DNA from: Cercis canadensis | Taxonomy: Eukaryota > Streptophyta > Magnoliopsida > Fabales > Fabaceae | Length of the DNA stretch: 64,000 bases | Direction of reading: 5' to 3' | Assembly (NCBI GenBank): GCA_003255065.1 | Contig: QAOA01004577.1 | Location: 124,001-188,000 of the forward strand | Part shown: in pieces, positions 1 to 10,524 of the stretch | Layout of the letters: each line of letters begins with the position of its first letter | Position numbering within the stretch: the stretch's first letter is position 1 | Made by a program: the position numbers and the translations under genes | The notes under the pieces: model-generated | Told to the model about the DNA's origin: nothing | Databases searched by the model: none | The model's input: only the letters and a program-made list of their open reading frames with translations

Positions 1-241
1 CGCTCAAACAAGTAGGGCAAGTAACTTTACTCGGTTAAATTACTCCTAAACAATCACTAAAGCTTGATAGAAGGGTAATTTTAATTCCATTTTGTTCAAC
101 CAAGCAAGGCCTTAAAACTTCAAAACGCTCAAATTCACATAATAAAGGACATTGTTATCTAAACGCAACAGGATACTCAGAAATTCCAGTTTATAATCAA
201 TCTTAAACAACAACAAAAAAGGCAGGGAAAGATTTGCTCAC

Positions 242-3200
242 CTCCTGATAGAAAGCATTGATCTCTTCTTCTGTAAGGCCTTCATCCTCACCAGAATTCT
301 CCTCCCAGCCAAGAGAACGAAGGAATGCAGCCTCTTCCTCATCAGGATATATAGTACCGCTGGGAATATATTTCTCTTTGCTATCAGGAAGTCTGTGAAC
401 CTCTTCATGGGCATCACCATTGCTGGTTACTTCAGCACCATTACCAAGAGGTTGAGGACTTGTGGGAGGACTAACTACTTCCCTGGTTACTTCACCAGAT
501 TTCTGTATGGTGGGAGATGAATTCCCTGGGCCAGAATCTGGAAGAACTGTAGAGGAGTTCATTAGTGTTTTCTTCTTAATGAGATTGAAAAAATCATTCC
601 GGCTTTGCACTTGAGACAAGGAAGGTTTCTTATCCATAGTGGAACCTAATTTCAGATCCAATGAAGTTGGCTTCCGTTCTGTGGGGGATTTTAGGTTATT
701 GGGGTTCCTCGATGGTGTAGAAGAAGAAGCTGAAGCAACAGCGAGTTGATTTCCAGGTCTGCTGTTGGAAATAGTAGTCGGACTAGACACATCCTTGGAG
801 GTAGGGGAACCACCATTTTCCCACACCACTGATTTGAGATCAGTAAACTTTCCAGATGTCTTTGGAGCATCAGATTTGACATTTCCACTGCGAATAGATT
901 GATTAGCAATTAGCAATGAAGAGGGTTGCTGTGGCATACTCTTGACAGGCACATTCATCTCAGCATTTCTGGCTGCTGTTTTGGGCTTTGATTTCTCAGA
1001 AGAACTAAGAACCTGACAATGAAACCATCATTAAATTACCAAATATTCAATAACAGAAAGAATGCAACATAGTTAACCAACTACAAGATAGAAACTTCCA
1101 ATATTTTGCATGTATAACTAAAACCTAGAAAAAATCATCCAGATTGTGATATCATGGACAGATCAAGATCAATCCCAAAAAATGTATCTCATCTCACATG
1201 CTCAAATAGAGAATCCATCACAAAGAAGTTCTCCATACATAATAGATTCACACCCACAAAACATTATACAGCCCCACCAGCAGTGTATAAAACAAGCTCT
1301 TTTCCTTAATGGTTCCTAATATGTAATTTATATGGATGCTACTTGCTAATTTTTCTCCACAAAATTGAAAACTTAGTTCAGACTCAAAAACAGAACTTGC
1401 TATCAGCCACTACTTCATATAATGGGCACAACAGCAACAATATAACTTCATAAGGCAATAATAATGAGAATTAAAATAAGGGATAACTCAAACACCTCTA
1501 TAAACTCTCTATGATACAACAAATTATGTATAAATAACTAAGAACAACTTGCGTAAATACCACTCTCCTGTCATGAATTCTTGTAGTGTATAAGAAAAAT
1601 CAAATAAGAGTCAAACTTTTGAACTTAAGTAACAGGTTATGCATGTTTCAGTTATATATTGCACATGCAAAGCCAATAACAAACACTAAAAATACTCAAG
1701 TTTGAAGAAGCCCAGAAGGGTATGAACAACTAACTTTTCTTAGTTCTATTCTTGCATCCAGTCATTACAAACCAAGTTCACCACAACAACAGGCCAACAA
1801 AGCTTCTTTCCCTTAATCCTTCCTTTCACTAAGATTAATACAAATAAAGCTGACTACAGGAACCCATGCAAAGAGATATATTTATGAAAATCATTGCAAT
1901 AGTAGCAAGGACTGCATTATGCAAGGAAGTAAAAACCCCATCATTCAGTTAATTAAAAAGAGTAACCACTACATCACAGAACATCTATTTGCAGTAATAT
2001 AAAACATAATCGATACAGTAAGAAAATAGTGCAAGGACATTAGTATGTAATGAAGCACTGGTGATCAGACAATGATCAGAACTTATTACCAAGTACCAAA
2101 CAAAACTTGGTAGAGAAGGAAAATAAATTAATCCCTCTGTCTCCCTCTCCCCCCAAGTATTTCTGGTAACACCACTATTTTATCAAAAAATAAAGAAGAC
2201 TAACATTGTTCAGACAATACACCGTCAACTCAAGAAGCATCAAACGTAGCAATGCAGGCTACTCACTAATTTAAATTACGACAGACACACACATACAATT
2301 TATTAAAGGAGAAATCAATTAGAAAGATATGGAGCAAAGGAACATAAATATACTATAACTAATCAAATTCCCTGACAATTGTTAAACAGAATAAAACTTG
2401 CAATATAATATATATATATATATATAAAACAATGTTTCACAAGGAAATTCTCTTACCGAAACTTTAGGCATTGAAGGTGTTACCGGAATCAACTGTCTTG
2501 ATTGCTTGATAGCCAATTCCTCAAGCCTTTGGGTTTTGACAGAGACCTACAATAGATTAAGGCCTTATTAACTGATCACGTATACAGATAAATCATAATA
2601 ATGATAAAGAATATAGTGACTCAGGAAACTAGATCAACTACCTGAGGAGTAGCACGAGCTCGTGATGGAGTCTGTGCCAATGCTTCAGCCATATTAAGAC
2701 CAGCTGTCGTACTTGGAGCTGCAGAACCAGAAGTGGTAGCAACAGTTTGTTGCACCATTAGAGATCCAGTACTACTGCCTCCTATTATTGTAGGTACCTC
2801 TGCTAGTGCTGATGTCCATCCCTCCCCACCAATCAAAGCTGAACTACCAACAGGGAGAGATTGACTAGCGGCAGCCCCCAAAACAGGAGATGAAACTCTT
2901 CCTATTTCAGCTATTCCCTGCTTCTCTTCAGTTCCAAGAGATGGAAAATCCTTATCAAACACTGCTTTCTGAATGCTGCTACCAATACTACCCCCAGAAA
3001 GCATACCATTGCCATTATTCTGGCTGCTATTACCACCGGTTTTTGTATCCACTGCAACTCTACGGGGCAAAAGCTCACTCTGCTTCCTGGAAACCATTGA
3101 ATGAGAACGCCTCAATGTCTCTCTCTCTATCCTTCCAGAAAAGATGTTGGCCAATGGGTCAGAACCGTCACGATCCCAATGGTCTCCAAAATTTGATCTC

Positions 3201-3637
3201 TCTTTCTCCCTATCACGGTCCTTTTCACGGTGGCTTCTGTTGAAACTACTGTAAGCATGCTTTGCAGAACCATTGCTAGAATTCCTCCTAGAATTTGATG
3301 AAGATGTACGTTCCAGAAACACAGACCGAGGGCTATCAAAATCACTTGTGATCTTAGAAGGTCTATTTCTTGTGTGATGGGCCACAGAAGATGTATCTAG
3401 ACAACAATGACAACACTGTCATAAAAAATTCCAAATAACTGCATTTCTTACATATATGAATGTGCAAAAGAGGGCAAAAAATCTACAAGCATAAGAAGTA
3501 TGTAAATAATTCAGAATATTTAATATACCTGTGTGAGGAGATGTAGATGCAAAATGGTGGGCTGAACTGCCAGCCCCAGTAACACTTCCAGCACTTCTCA
3601 ACCATTCTGGAACTAATGCAGGTTCACTTCTTTCCAT
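242..3637 (-). CDS. Vasculin (GC-rich promoter-binding protein 1)-like protein, 3' end truncated by window edge
   Basis: Four coding exons read on the minus strand: 3637-3529, 3396-2642, 2546-2457 and 1012-242. All junctions are GT-AG and the phases agree, giving 575 codons with the last exon(s) outside the window. I chose the ATG at 3637 because an acceptor (ttcag at 3650-3646) lies just upstream, so a leader intron separates it from a 5'-UTR exon near 4.6 kb. The protein is Ser/Asn-rich and disordered, with a charged Arg/Asp/Glu stretch around residues 90-105, a DKDFPSLG motif near 184-191, and an acidic C-terminal block (EEEAAFLRSLGWEE, then LTEEEINAFYQE, about residues 543-575). The FPSL motif and the acidic C-terminal block resemble animal vasculin/GPBP1, a nuclear GC-box-binding transcription regulator. 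Nuclear function in plants is inferred only. No DNA-binding fold is visible. The identification rests on these two motifs and overall composition. Confidence 0.75.
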
Positions 3638-4599
3638 AACGAACACTGAACATGATCAGAATTAACAAGCAATGCACGTTCACCTTCTTCACCGCCTCTA
3701 TCCCTTTAACAGTAACTATTATACTTCTATACAAAGCTACTGGTTCTAACTCTAACCCCTCATTTTTCTCCTAAATGCCAAAACTAATCAAGAACAACCC
3801 GCTTGAGCACAAAACTGTTTCAAATGGAAACGACAGTACCTCCACAGTGTGATTAGACTAACAGACAAATCAGTATCCTCCAATAGTTGATTAACGTCAG
3901 CTTATCTCCAGAGTACAAACCCACCCAGAGAAACAATGGGGCGAGATGCGTCAACCTTCTATAAAAAAAAAAAAAAAAACTCCAACGTGGCTATTTTCTC
4001 AACCAAAAAACCGGTTACTCTGCAAATTTATCAGCATTTAAGCCTCTAACTGCTTCAAAAATACACTGGCATGCGTATGAACTTAATGGGTCCTTCAACA
4101 AACCAAAATCAGATATTGTTTCCCCTATTGCCCAATCGAACAAGCATATCTTCCAACGGATGAAAAATCAAATTTATGTGACTTGAAATACAAGACAATG
4201 TTGGGAGGAAGAGCATCTCTACGCCTCCATCTTTAAATAAAGATGGATTTGCAGGCGATAAAACGCTCAGAGAGGCCTCATATCTTCAGAGAGAAAAATC
4301 GAACCAGGCACCAAAACTAAAACTATGGCAACAATGGAAGAAGTCTTGATATTGTGAAGCAAGACAGAGCACCCATCAAACAGTTCACCCCCCAAAAAAA
4401 GGGAAAAGCCCTAGCGGGCAATATATTCAGTGTCGAACAGCAAGGAGATACGTTTTGAAACTAGAAACCCTAAAAGATGTGTATGAAATGTGTATGGAGG
4501 ACCTCCAGAACCTAGGGTTACAGAGCAGGAAATTTAATTAAAAAATTGGGAAATTATAAAGCGAAAGTGTGAGAATGAAAAGGCAGAAAGCGAAATAAG

Positions 4600-4930
4600 G
4601 AACGAGGAACTAACCCTAGACGCAGTGATTGATGATTCTAGGGAAACGTAACCGTTTCAATAACCGCCCAGTATGTTGTTGCCGATTAGAAGAATGCGTT
4701 TCAGAGCGAAAGGAGAAGTTTCAGAGTGCGCAGAGAGAAAGAGGGTGTGAAAGAGACCAAGTGTGATTGCGGAAGAGCGAAATGGGGTTAGAGTATGCGA
4801 ATAGGAAATAGGGTTTTGTTTGTGGGAGTGCGATGTGTGGGGGTGAGAGAACGCGAGAAGGTATAATTTCTGTTAGTTTCGGATACTGAGAATGAAACGT
4901 ATGAAGAAGAGCCTCTTCTTCTAAGAAATC
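4600..4930 (-). promoter_or_regulatory. 5'-UTR exon and promoter region of the vasculin-like gene
   Basis: Reading the minus strand, a sequence ending at a GT donor near 4613 (tctagg|gttagtt) would splice to the acceptor at 3646, placing an untranslated first exon around 4614-4720. The stretch beyond it (to about 4930) is relatively GC-rich compared with the AT-rich spacer that follows, as expected for a TATA-less housekeeping promoter. The exact start of transcription cannot be read from sequence. Confidence 0.45.
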
Positions 4931-5199
4931 AAAAAACAAAAATTTATGTGTTTTTTTACCCTTTCTTCTTGGCTTATTTATATTTTTCTCATGTTTCCTT
5001 TCTGGGCCTCAAAATCCCTATTGCAACAATTTATTCAACCTGGACCTTCTTCGAACCTATGCTTCTTTTTTTTCTTTTTTCTTTTTTTTTTTCTGAATCC
5101 CCAAAAGGTTGATATACGGTCTACAATTCTCCTTGACCATAACGGACAGCGTGGCATCCATTGCAGGCAGCAGATTTTGTATATAAATAATATCAATTT

Positions 5200-5300
5200 T
5201 TTAAAATGGATCCCTCAATCATACCTTTAGTGAAACTTAAGGTATCCATACCTTTAACAAGTGGCAAATGTGTAACCGTCCATTCATCTCCAAATAAAAT
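5200..5300 (+). repeat. Dispersed repeat, copy 1
   Basis: The core 'atacctttaacaagtggcaa' and the flanking words (ggatcc upstream; 'tctccaaataa' or 'cctccaaataa' downstream) are shared in the same order with the reverse complement of 48545-48630. The surrounding AT-rich sequence on both sides also shares short phrases, so both are probably pieces of one eroded transposable element of unknown class. Confidence 0.6.
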
Positions 5301-6417
5301 AGAAGGTTATGATGTTATGACCCAAAACTGATATTTCCCATAATCTAATATTTCCAAATTAATCCCATTATAGTTTTTCACTCTTAATTTTACACAAATT
5401 GAGTTCAACTAACATTAATATTTGATGAAAATTAATTTATATTTTTTCAATTTTCTAATAAGTTTAATTGAAATCAAATTTCATGAAATTATAATTTTTT
5501 TCTCTCCCAAGTTAATCTTCTATTACTCGTATAAAAAAAAACAAAATAATATTTTATTACTATCAAGTTTGCTATAAGTATATAGACATTTTAATTAATG
5601 GCTATTTATGACCCATATGTTAATTTATGTTTTCTCTAATACTTTTGACACAAATAAATTAATCTTATAAAAAACTTTAACTCATATCTCACTTCATTGA
5701 TATTCACATCTTACTAAAATAATCTTAGGTGACCACTAAATTTGCCACTAGTATAAGGAAATTTTAGTTCATATATATTTATGATCACTAAGTTAATTTA
5801 TGCATTCTCTAATATTTTTGTCATAACTAGGTTAATCTTATGAGAAACTCAAATTTAAAATGTAAAGCTAACACTTAAGGATTTCATGTATTTCATTACA
5901 CCTCATTTATACAACCCATTAAAAATAAAAATTCAAGGAAATAGCATATTTCATATTACACTTAATTAATACAACACACTTAAAATGTAAAATTAATACT
6001 TAGGGATTTTGTGTATTTCATATGATAATTTTTTATGTTACACATAATTAATATAACACAAAAAATGTAAAAAACAATATTTAGAAAGTTAATGCATTTC
6101 ACGTTATACCTTACTAATATATATAAAAGCAATTCACACAAACACACATAATACTATTAATCTAAATATCTTAAAAAATATTAAGCTTCTAGGTTTATAT
6201 CTCATTTCCTCGTATTCCTAACTAGATTATCTACCTTTATCTACATATGACAAAAAAAAAAAACCATTGAAAAAGAAACATGAACTTTTATTTTTATTTA
6301 TTTTTTAGAAGTTAACAAATTATCATTCAACATAAGTGCCGAAGAGATTACAGAATTATAATCCAAAAACAATAGCTACATGCCCAACGAGACACCATGC
6401 CTATAGGCTATAGGTGA

Positions 6418-6565
6418 TAAAACTATATATATGACTAGTACCAGAAAACAAACAAAATATCTCTCCGTTATCCCTTTTTTTTTTTTTCTTTCNTAAAACT
6501 ATATATATGACTAGTACCAGAAAACAAACAAAATATCTCTCCGTTATCCTTTTTTTTTTCTAATA
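6418..6565. repeat. Tandem duplicate around a single N (6493), probable assembly artefact
   Basis: About 60 bp starting 'taaaactatatatatgacta' at 6418 is repeated immediately after the N at 6493, each copy ending in a poly-T run. A homopolymer-bounded duplicate joined by one N looks like two contig ends that were not merged. Confidence 0.7.
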
Positions 6566-7608
6566 AAAAAAAAATATACTTATACGTCATCTTATCCCAT
6601 CGTCATTGCTTATGATAATATTTTTTAAAAGAAAAAAGCCCACTACTGTCGTCTATACGTTTAAGAGATAGTTTTTGGCTACTCATATTCATAATTACAA
6701 TTGAAAATTCTCTGATATTGACTTTGAATTTGACTTTTCTTTTTTTCTTGCATTGAATTTGATTATTAATGTACAATGTAACTCAACTGAAGACAAAATG
6801 GTTTCTACTTTTAAGTTTTAATATTTCCACTATTTGTCTTCGTTGATTTTTTCTTGCATGTATAAATTAAAATCATCTCCATTCTTCCAGTAGTTCAAGA
6901 TTTTAGAACTTTTTGATTTATGAGATTTTTTAGCAGATGACCATGATTTGATTGTTAAGCCTCTATTATTATAAAGTTATTATATCAGATTTTACAAGCA
7001 CAACAATTAGTGATTCGTATATGCTCCTTTTTATTTTCTTTTTTAATAAAAAACAGATATATGTTGTTCCAACATTCAGGTTTAAGTAATTAAAAATATT
7101 AAAGATTGCAAGTATGAGATATTTTTGTGTGAGAGTAGCTTGTGAAAGATATATTTAAAGTCATTTTCTTGTTTTTTTATTACAAAGTTATGGAAGTAAA
7201 TATTTTTTTGGGCCTATAGAGTATACTCCTTAGTGGATTTAACATTAGAGAGGGTAGCCCTATGAACTAAGCATGCGCAATAGGCCCATTACTTCTTAGT
7301 GGGTCTACAAGGTGCCAACCTATTTTTTCATAGAAAAATTACGTTATTTGGTATAGAAAATTTACCCCTATTTATCCTTTTTTTAACCCAAATTTGAGTT
7401 TTTTTTTACACTTTTTTCTTTTTATTTATATAGAAAGCTGGAAACAATATAATGGTGATCATGCAAATGCAATTAAATTTATATCTTCCAATTCTCTCAA
7501 TTGAAAAGGAGATTCATATCATTGATCATTTATGTATTTAGTTATATATTATATAATACATTCTGTAAGTAAGTTACAGTTCAAATTTAGCTTATGTTAA
7601 TTTTACTA

Positions 7609-8064
7609 GGGTTTGTTTGGGAGCTCAAATTGGAAAGAAAGGATAAGAAATTAGAGGAGTAAATGTGTTAATCTCCTTGTTTGGGAGTTCAATATTAAAA
7701 AAAAAAAAAAAAAATCAAGGGATAACCTCAAACTCCAACATTCATTTTTTGCTTTTATTTTTGTGTTTCTCCAATTTGGAAGGTTTAGNGAGAAAAAAAA
7801 TAGTTTACTATTATACCTTTATTTATTATTTCAAATTCTTTTTCAAACATTATTTAGATAATATTATTAAATATATTTACTTTATAAATAAATGATAAAT
7901 TTGTAAAATTATAAATTTTTTATTTTTTTTCTTTTCCTTTCGTATCCTTTTGTTCATTTTAATCATCCAAATANAGAAAAACCTCTCAATTTCTCTTTCA
8001 TTTTTTTCTCTATTTCCTCTCCTCTCTTTTCTTTTTCCCTCACTTCAAACTCCCAAACAGAGCC
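7609..8064. mobile_element. MITE-like element with imperfect terminal inverted repeats
   Basis: The left end gggtttgtttgggag and the right end ctcccaaacagagcc form an imperfect terminal inverted repeat about 15 bp long. The end 'GTTTGGGAG' is common in plant non-autonomous DNA transposons. A second internal copy of 'gtttgggagttcaa' occurs near 7680. I could not find a convincing target-site duplication, and two single Ns (7789, 7974) interrupt the interior. No coding capacity. Confidence 0.5.
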
Positions 8065-8618
8065 TAAAGCATCAAAGAGAAGTTGTTGACATTTTAATTT
8101 AACAACTTAGATGGTACATGTTAGTGCATAACAATAATTACTTATTCAATAATAAGCAATGCTAAACAAATAAACTTAGAAACATACAAATTATCCACAA
8201 AAAAATGCATAGTTGATAGCAGGGGTTCAGTAGTCTCACATAATACTTTTTTTTTTTTGTTTCTTTTATAAGTGTGAATTATGTGAAATTACGTCACATG
8301 AATAATGTAAAGTATGATTTTTATATTATAGTTATCTCCTTCTATTGGCTGAGTCTACAATACAAATGGCTAAAAATGGGTATGGGTGCAAATGGCAATT
8401 AATGCTTGAGATGAAGCCACGTGTACATTCCATATTAAATGACTGAATATTGACTATAAATAATTAATTATATTTTGACCCAAAAAAATTTATGTATTTA
8501 CTTGTACTCCCCATCAACCAAAAACACACACGCCCCTTCTTTTGGAACTATGTGATTTTTTGGCAAATTTCGCAGACGAAATATGGGGTATGGGGACTAG
8601 GTTCTGGGTTCTGAATGA

Positions 8619-8800
8619 TTGAAATCCATACCATCCCAAGCAACTTTAGCTGCCTTAATCTTCTCTTCTATCACCCCTCAAGCTCTAGCCGCAGACAACT
8701 TCTCCCAGCCAACCACTCCCCCTATAGTTGAAGCTCAACCCACCAAACCCAGCCTCTCAAATTCCTCACCCTTCTCATTTTCGAGGTCATGGAATGTCTT
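8619..8800 (+). pseudogene. Fragment of a chloroplast FtsH (FTSH1/5 type) protease gene inside the Pack-MULE
   Basis: The frame has no ATG at its beginning but reads KSIPSQATLAAL, then PQALAADNF, then IVEAQPTKPS, then NSSPFS. This order (hydrophobic thylakoid-transfer segment, Ala-X-Ala-like site, Pro-rich linker, SSPFS) is what I recall of the N-terminal region of type-A chloroplast FtsH proteases, thylakoid metalloproteases that degrade damaged photosystem II proteins. After SSPFS the reading departs from the family and stops. The AAA ATPase and zinc-protease parts are absent, so this is a captured fragment without protease function. The assignment is from memory of the family and needs a search. 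Confidence 0.6.
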
Positions 8801-9049
8801 TCATTCTTAAATCTTCATTTCGCCACTTAAGAATTTCTTTGATTATCCTTACACCAATTATGTTCTGTCTTTATTTCTGTTTTGGTTTGTTGGATTTTAG
8901 CTTCTTGAAGATCCAGAGTGCCCTTTTATAGACTGGCCTTCGCGCTCTTTTTCGGCTTGTGGGTTAGGAATGTCTCTGTCCCGTAATGATTCTTCTTTGT
9001 GTGGTTTTGGGCCTAGGGGGGTCTACCTTGCACATGATGGATCCCTTAA

Positions 9050-9184
9050 GATCATATTCAGGCGCAGCAAAGACCTCTTCCGGTCGAATCCAGCGAAGCT
9101 AGCGTCAATCAGCAGCCTGTGATTACCGAACTAGAGCCTCTGGTTCTCGATGACAACACCCGGCAAGCAGAGCTCGATGGTTAA
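9050..9184 (+). pseudogene. Unassigned coding-like fragment inside the Pack-MULE
   Basis: An open frame of about 44 codons begins right after a stop codon and ends in TAA. It reads as a hydrophilic Gln/Glu/Pro-rich peptide (QQRPLPVESSEAS, then VITELEPLVLDDN). The composition looks coding, but I do not recognise the source gene. The start of the fragment does not look like a native translation start. Confidence 0.3.
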
Positions 9185-9398
9185 TTGCGGGCGAATTGGT
9201 GGGGGATAGCTTTTTCGAACGGAGATCCTTTAAGATGCCGTCGATCCAAGTCGTGGCCGAGGCGTCTTCTATGGTTGTGCTTGTGGTAGAGACTCCAAAA
9301 GGGAGACCACCGATGGAGACCAGCAAGACTCCGAGAGGGAGACCAACGAGACTTTGAGTTGGATTGAGAGTGCAGAGGAGGAAAAATTTTGAGGTCAT
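9123..9398 (-). pseudogene. Possible SCARECROW-type GRAS gene fragment inside the Pack-MULE
   Basis: Read on the minus strand, this open frame contains SATTWIDGILKDL preceded by Gly/Thr-rich residues. SCARECROW transcription factors have a very similar block ([T/A]-[A/T]-W-[V/I]-D-G-I-[I/L]-K-D-L) just before their conserved VSIPQLIQNVRE segment, which is missing here. About 12 residues match, so this is suggestive, not secure. Its orientation is opposite to that of the FtsH-like fragment, which would mean at least two separate captures. Confidence 0.35.
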
Positions 9399-9569
9399 TG
9401 CATAATTTTATAAAAATATTGGGTCATATTGTTATATTTCTTAAAATTGGTTCTTCAAGTAGCACTAAATACAATCTGGACCATTGAATGAAAATCTAAC
9501 GTTCCTAAAGAGCCTTTACACCGGTGCCCATTTTTATTAATGGGTATTGTAGACTTGGCCCCTTCTATT

Positions 9570-10048
9570 TTATATTACATACATGTAACAATGTTTAAAT
9601 TTTGTAATAGGGTTCACTGCTCAGTTCTATCTTATATAGTGTAGAAGTTAAGGAACATTTGTCATAATTTATGCATAAAACTTGTATTAAAAAGCGATGC
9701 CCTTTCCTAAAACTAAAATTTTAGAAAAAGAAATTTAGTAAAAGTTATTCATAGGTTCAAAATTTAAAGGATTTGACAAAAAAGTGCTAAAGGAATTTGA
9801 TTTTCAAATTCACACATTATACAAATGACTAAAATATCATTAGACATTATGTAGTTATATTTAAAATGATAATTACATATTAAACAAAATAATTATATAT
9901 TTCATACATAATAATCATATATTAATAAAAAGTACTTTTAATCATTTTATACAATGCATCAGAAACGTAATTAAAAATGAGATATCTCTAACACTAATCT
10001 AGCAATATATTTATAATTTTAAACTCAGTTGGAATTATCTCAAAAACT
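9570..10048. other. AT-rich spacer before the MEKK1-like gene
   Basis: Low-complexity AT-rich sequence with repeated phrases (for example 'ataattacatatta' and 'aataattatat'). No gene or clear element is seen. Confidence 0.6.
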
Positions 10049-10204
10049 TAACGGCCTATGATATCCTCTTCAGTCTTCACAACGTAACGGCCTATGATAT
10101 TTGAACCTTTTTGCAGATATAAAAATAAATCCGCGTGGACAAGACTGTAAAAATAAAAAAGAAATCCACTTGAGCAATCCGAGTCATCTATTTTCTCCAC
10201 GTGG
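10049..10204 (+). promoter_or_regulatory. Promoter elements of the MEKK1-like gene: duplicated 16-mer, TATA-like box, G-box
   Basis: TAACGGCCTATGATAT occurs twice, perfectly, at 10049-10064 and 10085-10100. A TATA-like sequence (atataaaaat) follows at 10117-10126, so transcription could start near 10150. A palindromic G-box core, CCACGTGG, lies at 10197-10204. Assignment as a promoter is inferred from position. Confidence 0.45.
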
Positions 10205-10238
10205 CACCGCGTTTTTTTTGTATCTCTTACAAGTTACA

Positions 10239-10373
10239 ATGGCGTTTACCAGTAGTTCGGTCTTCACTTCACTTTTCCCTTCAACCATTTCGACCGTCTC
10301 TGGTCAGCTCTGTTTCCCTCATCTTCTCGCTCACCATTCATCAAGGCTTCAGCCTTTGCATTTTCTCGACTAA
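10239..10373 (+). other. Upstream ORF 1 in the leader of the MEKK1-like gene
   Basis: If transcription begins near 10150, the first ATG opens a 44-codon frame that ends 151 bp before the main start. It is Ser/Phe/Leu-rich with no recognised domain. A second ATG at 10509 opens a 15-codon frame that runs past the main start codon in another frame and ends at 10556. Such leaders usually lower translation of the main frame; that effect is inferred. Confidence 0.4.
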
Positions 10374-10524
10374 ATTTTCTTGGCAGACAATCAGAATCTT
10401 CGATTTTTCCGTTAATTTTCTCGGAATAAGAAAGCATAACTTGGAGTAACTTACTTTCTAGCACTTTCGCACAGCTATTTCTGATCAGAAACCCTGGTAC
10501 TCTTTTAGATGGATTTAGTTCTCT

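Larger units (their letters stand above)
4931..7608. other. AT-rich spacer with decayed repeats
   Basis: No gene is supported. It contains a dispersed repeat (5200-5300) that recurs inverted near 48.55-48.63 kb, repeated phrases of the type 'aactcatatctcacttcat' typical of an eroded element, homopolymer runs, and a short duplicated stretch around a single N at 6493. Confidence 0.6.
8347..9560. mobile_element. Pack-MULE: Mutator-like element with captured gene fragments
   Basis: The ends form a long imperfect terminal inverted repeat. The left begins GGCTGAGTCTACAATAC and the reverse complement of the right begins GGCCAAGTCTACAATAC; both continue through AAAAATGGG and GGTG-containing blocks for about 50 bp. 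The element is flanked by a perfect 9-bp direct repeat, CCTTCTATT (8338-8346 and 9561-9569). Nine-bp target duplications with long inverted repeats are the hallmark of Mutator-like elements. There is no transposase inside the 1.2 kb. Instead there are coding-like stretches: an FtsH-like one (8619-8775), an unassigned one (9050-9184) and a possible GRAS-like one on the opposite strand (9123-9398). This fits a Pack-MULE, a non-autonomous element that has picked up host gene pieces. Confidence 0.85.
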
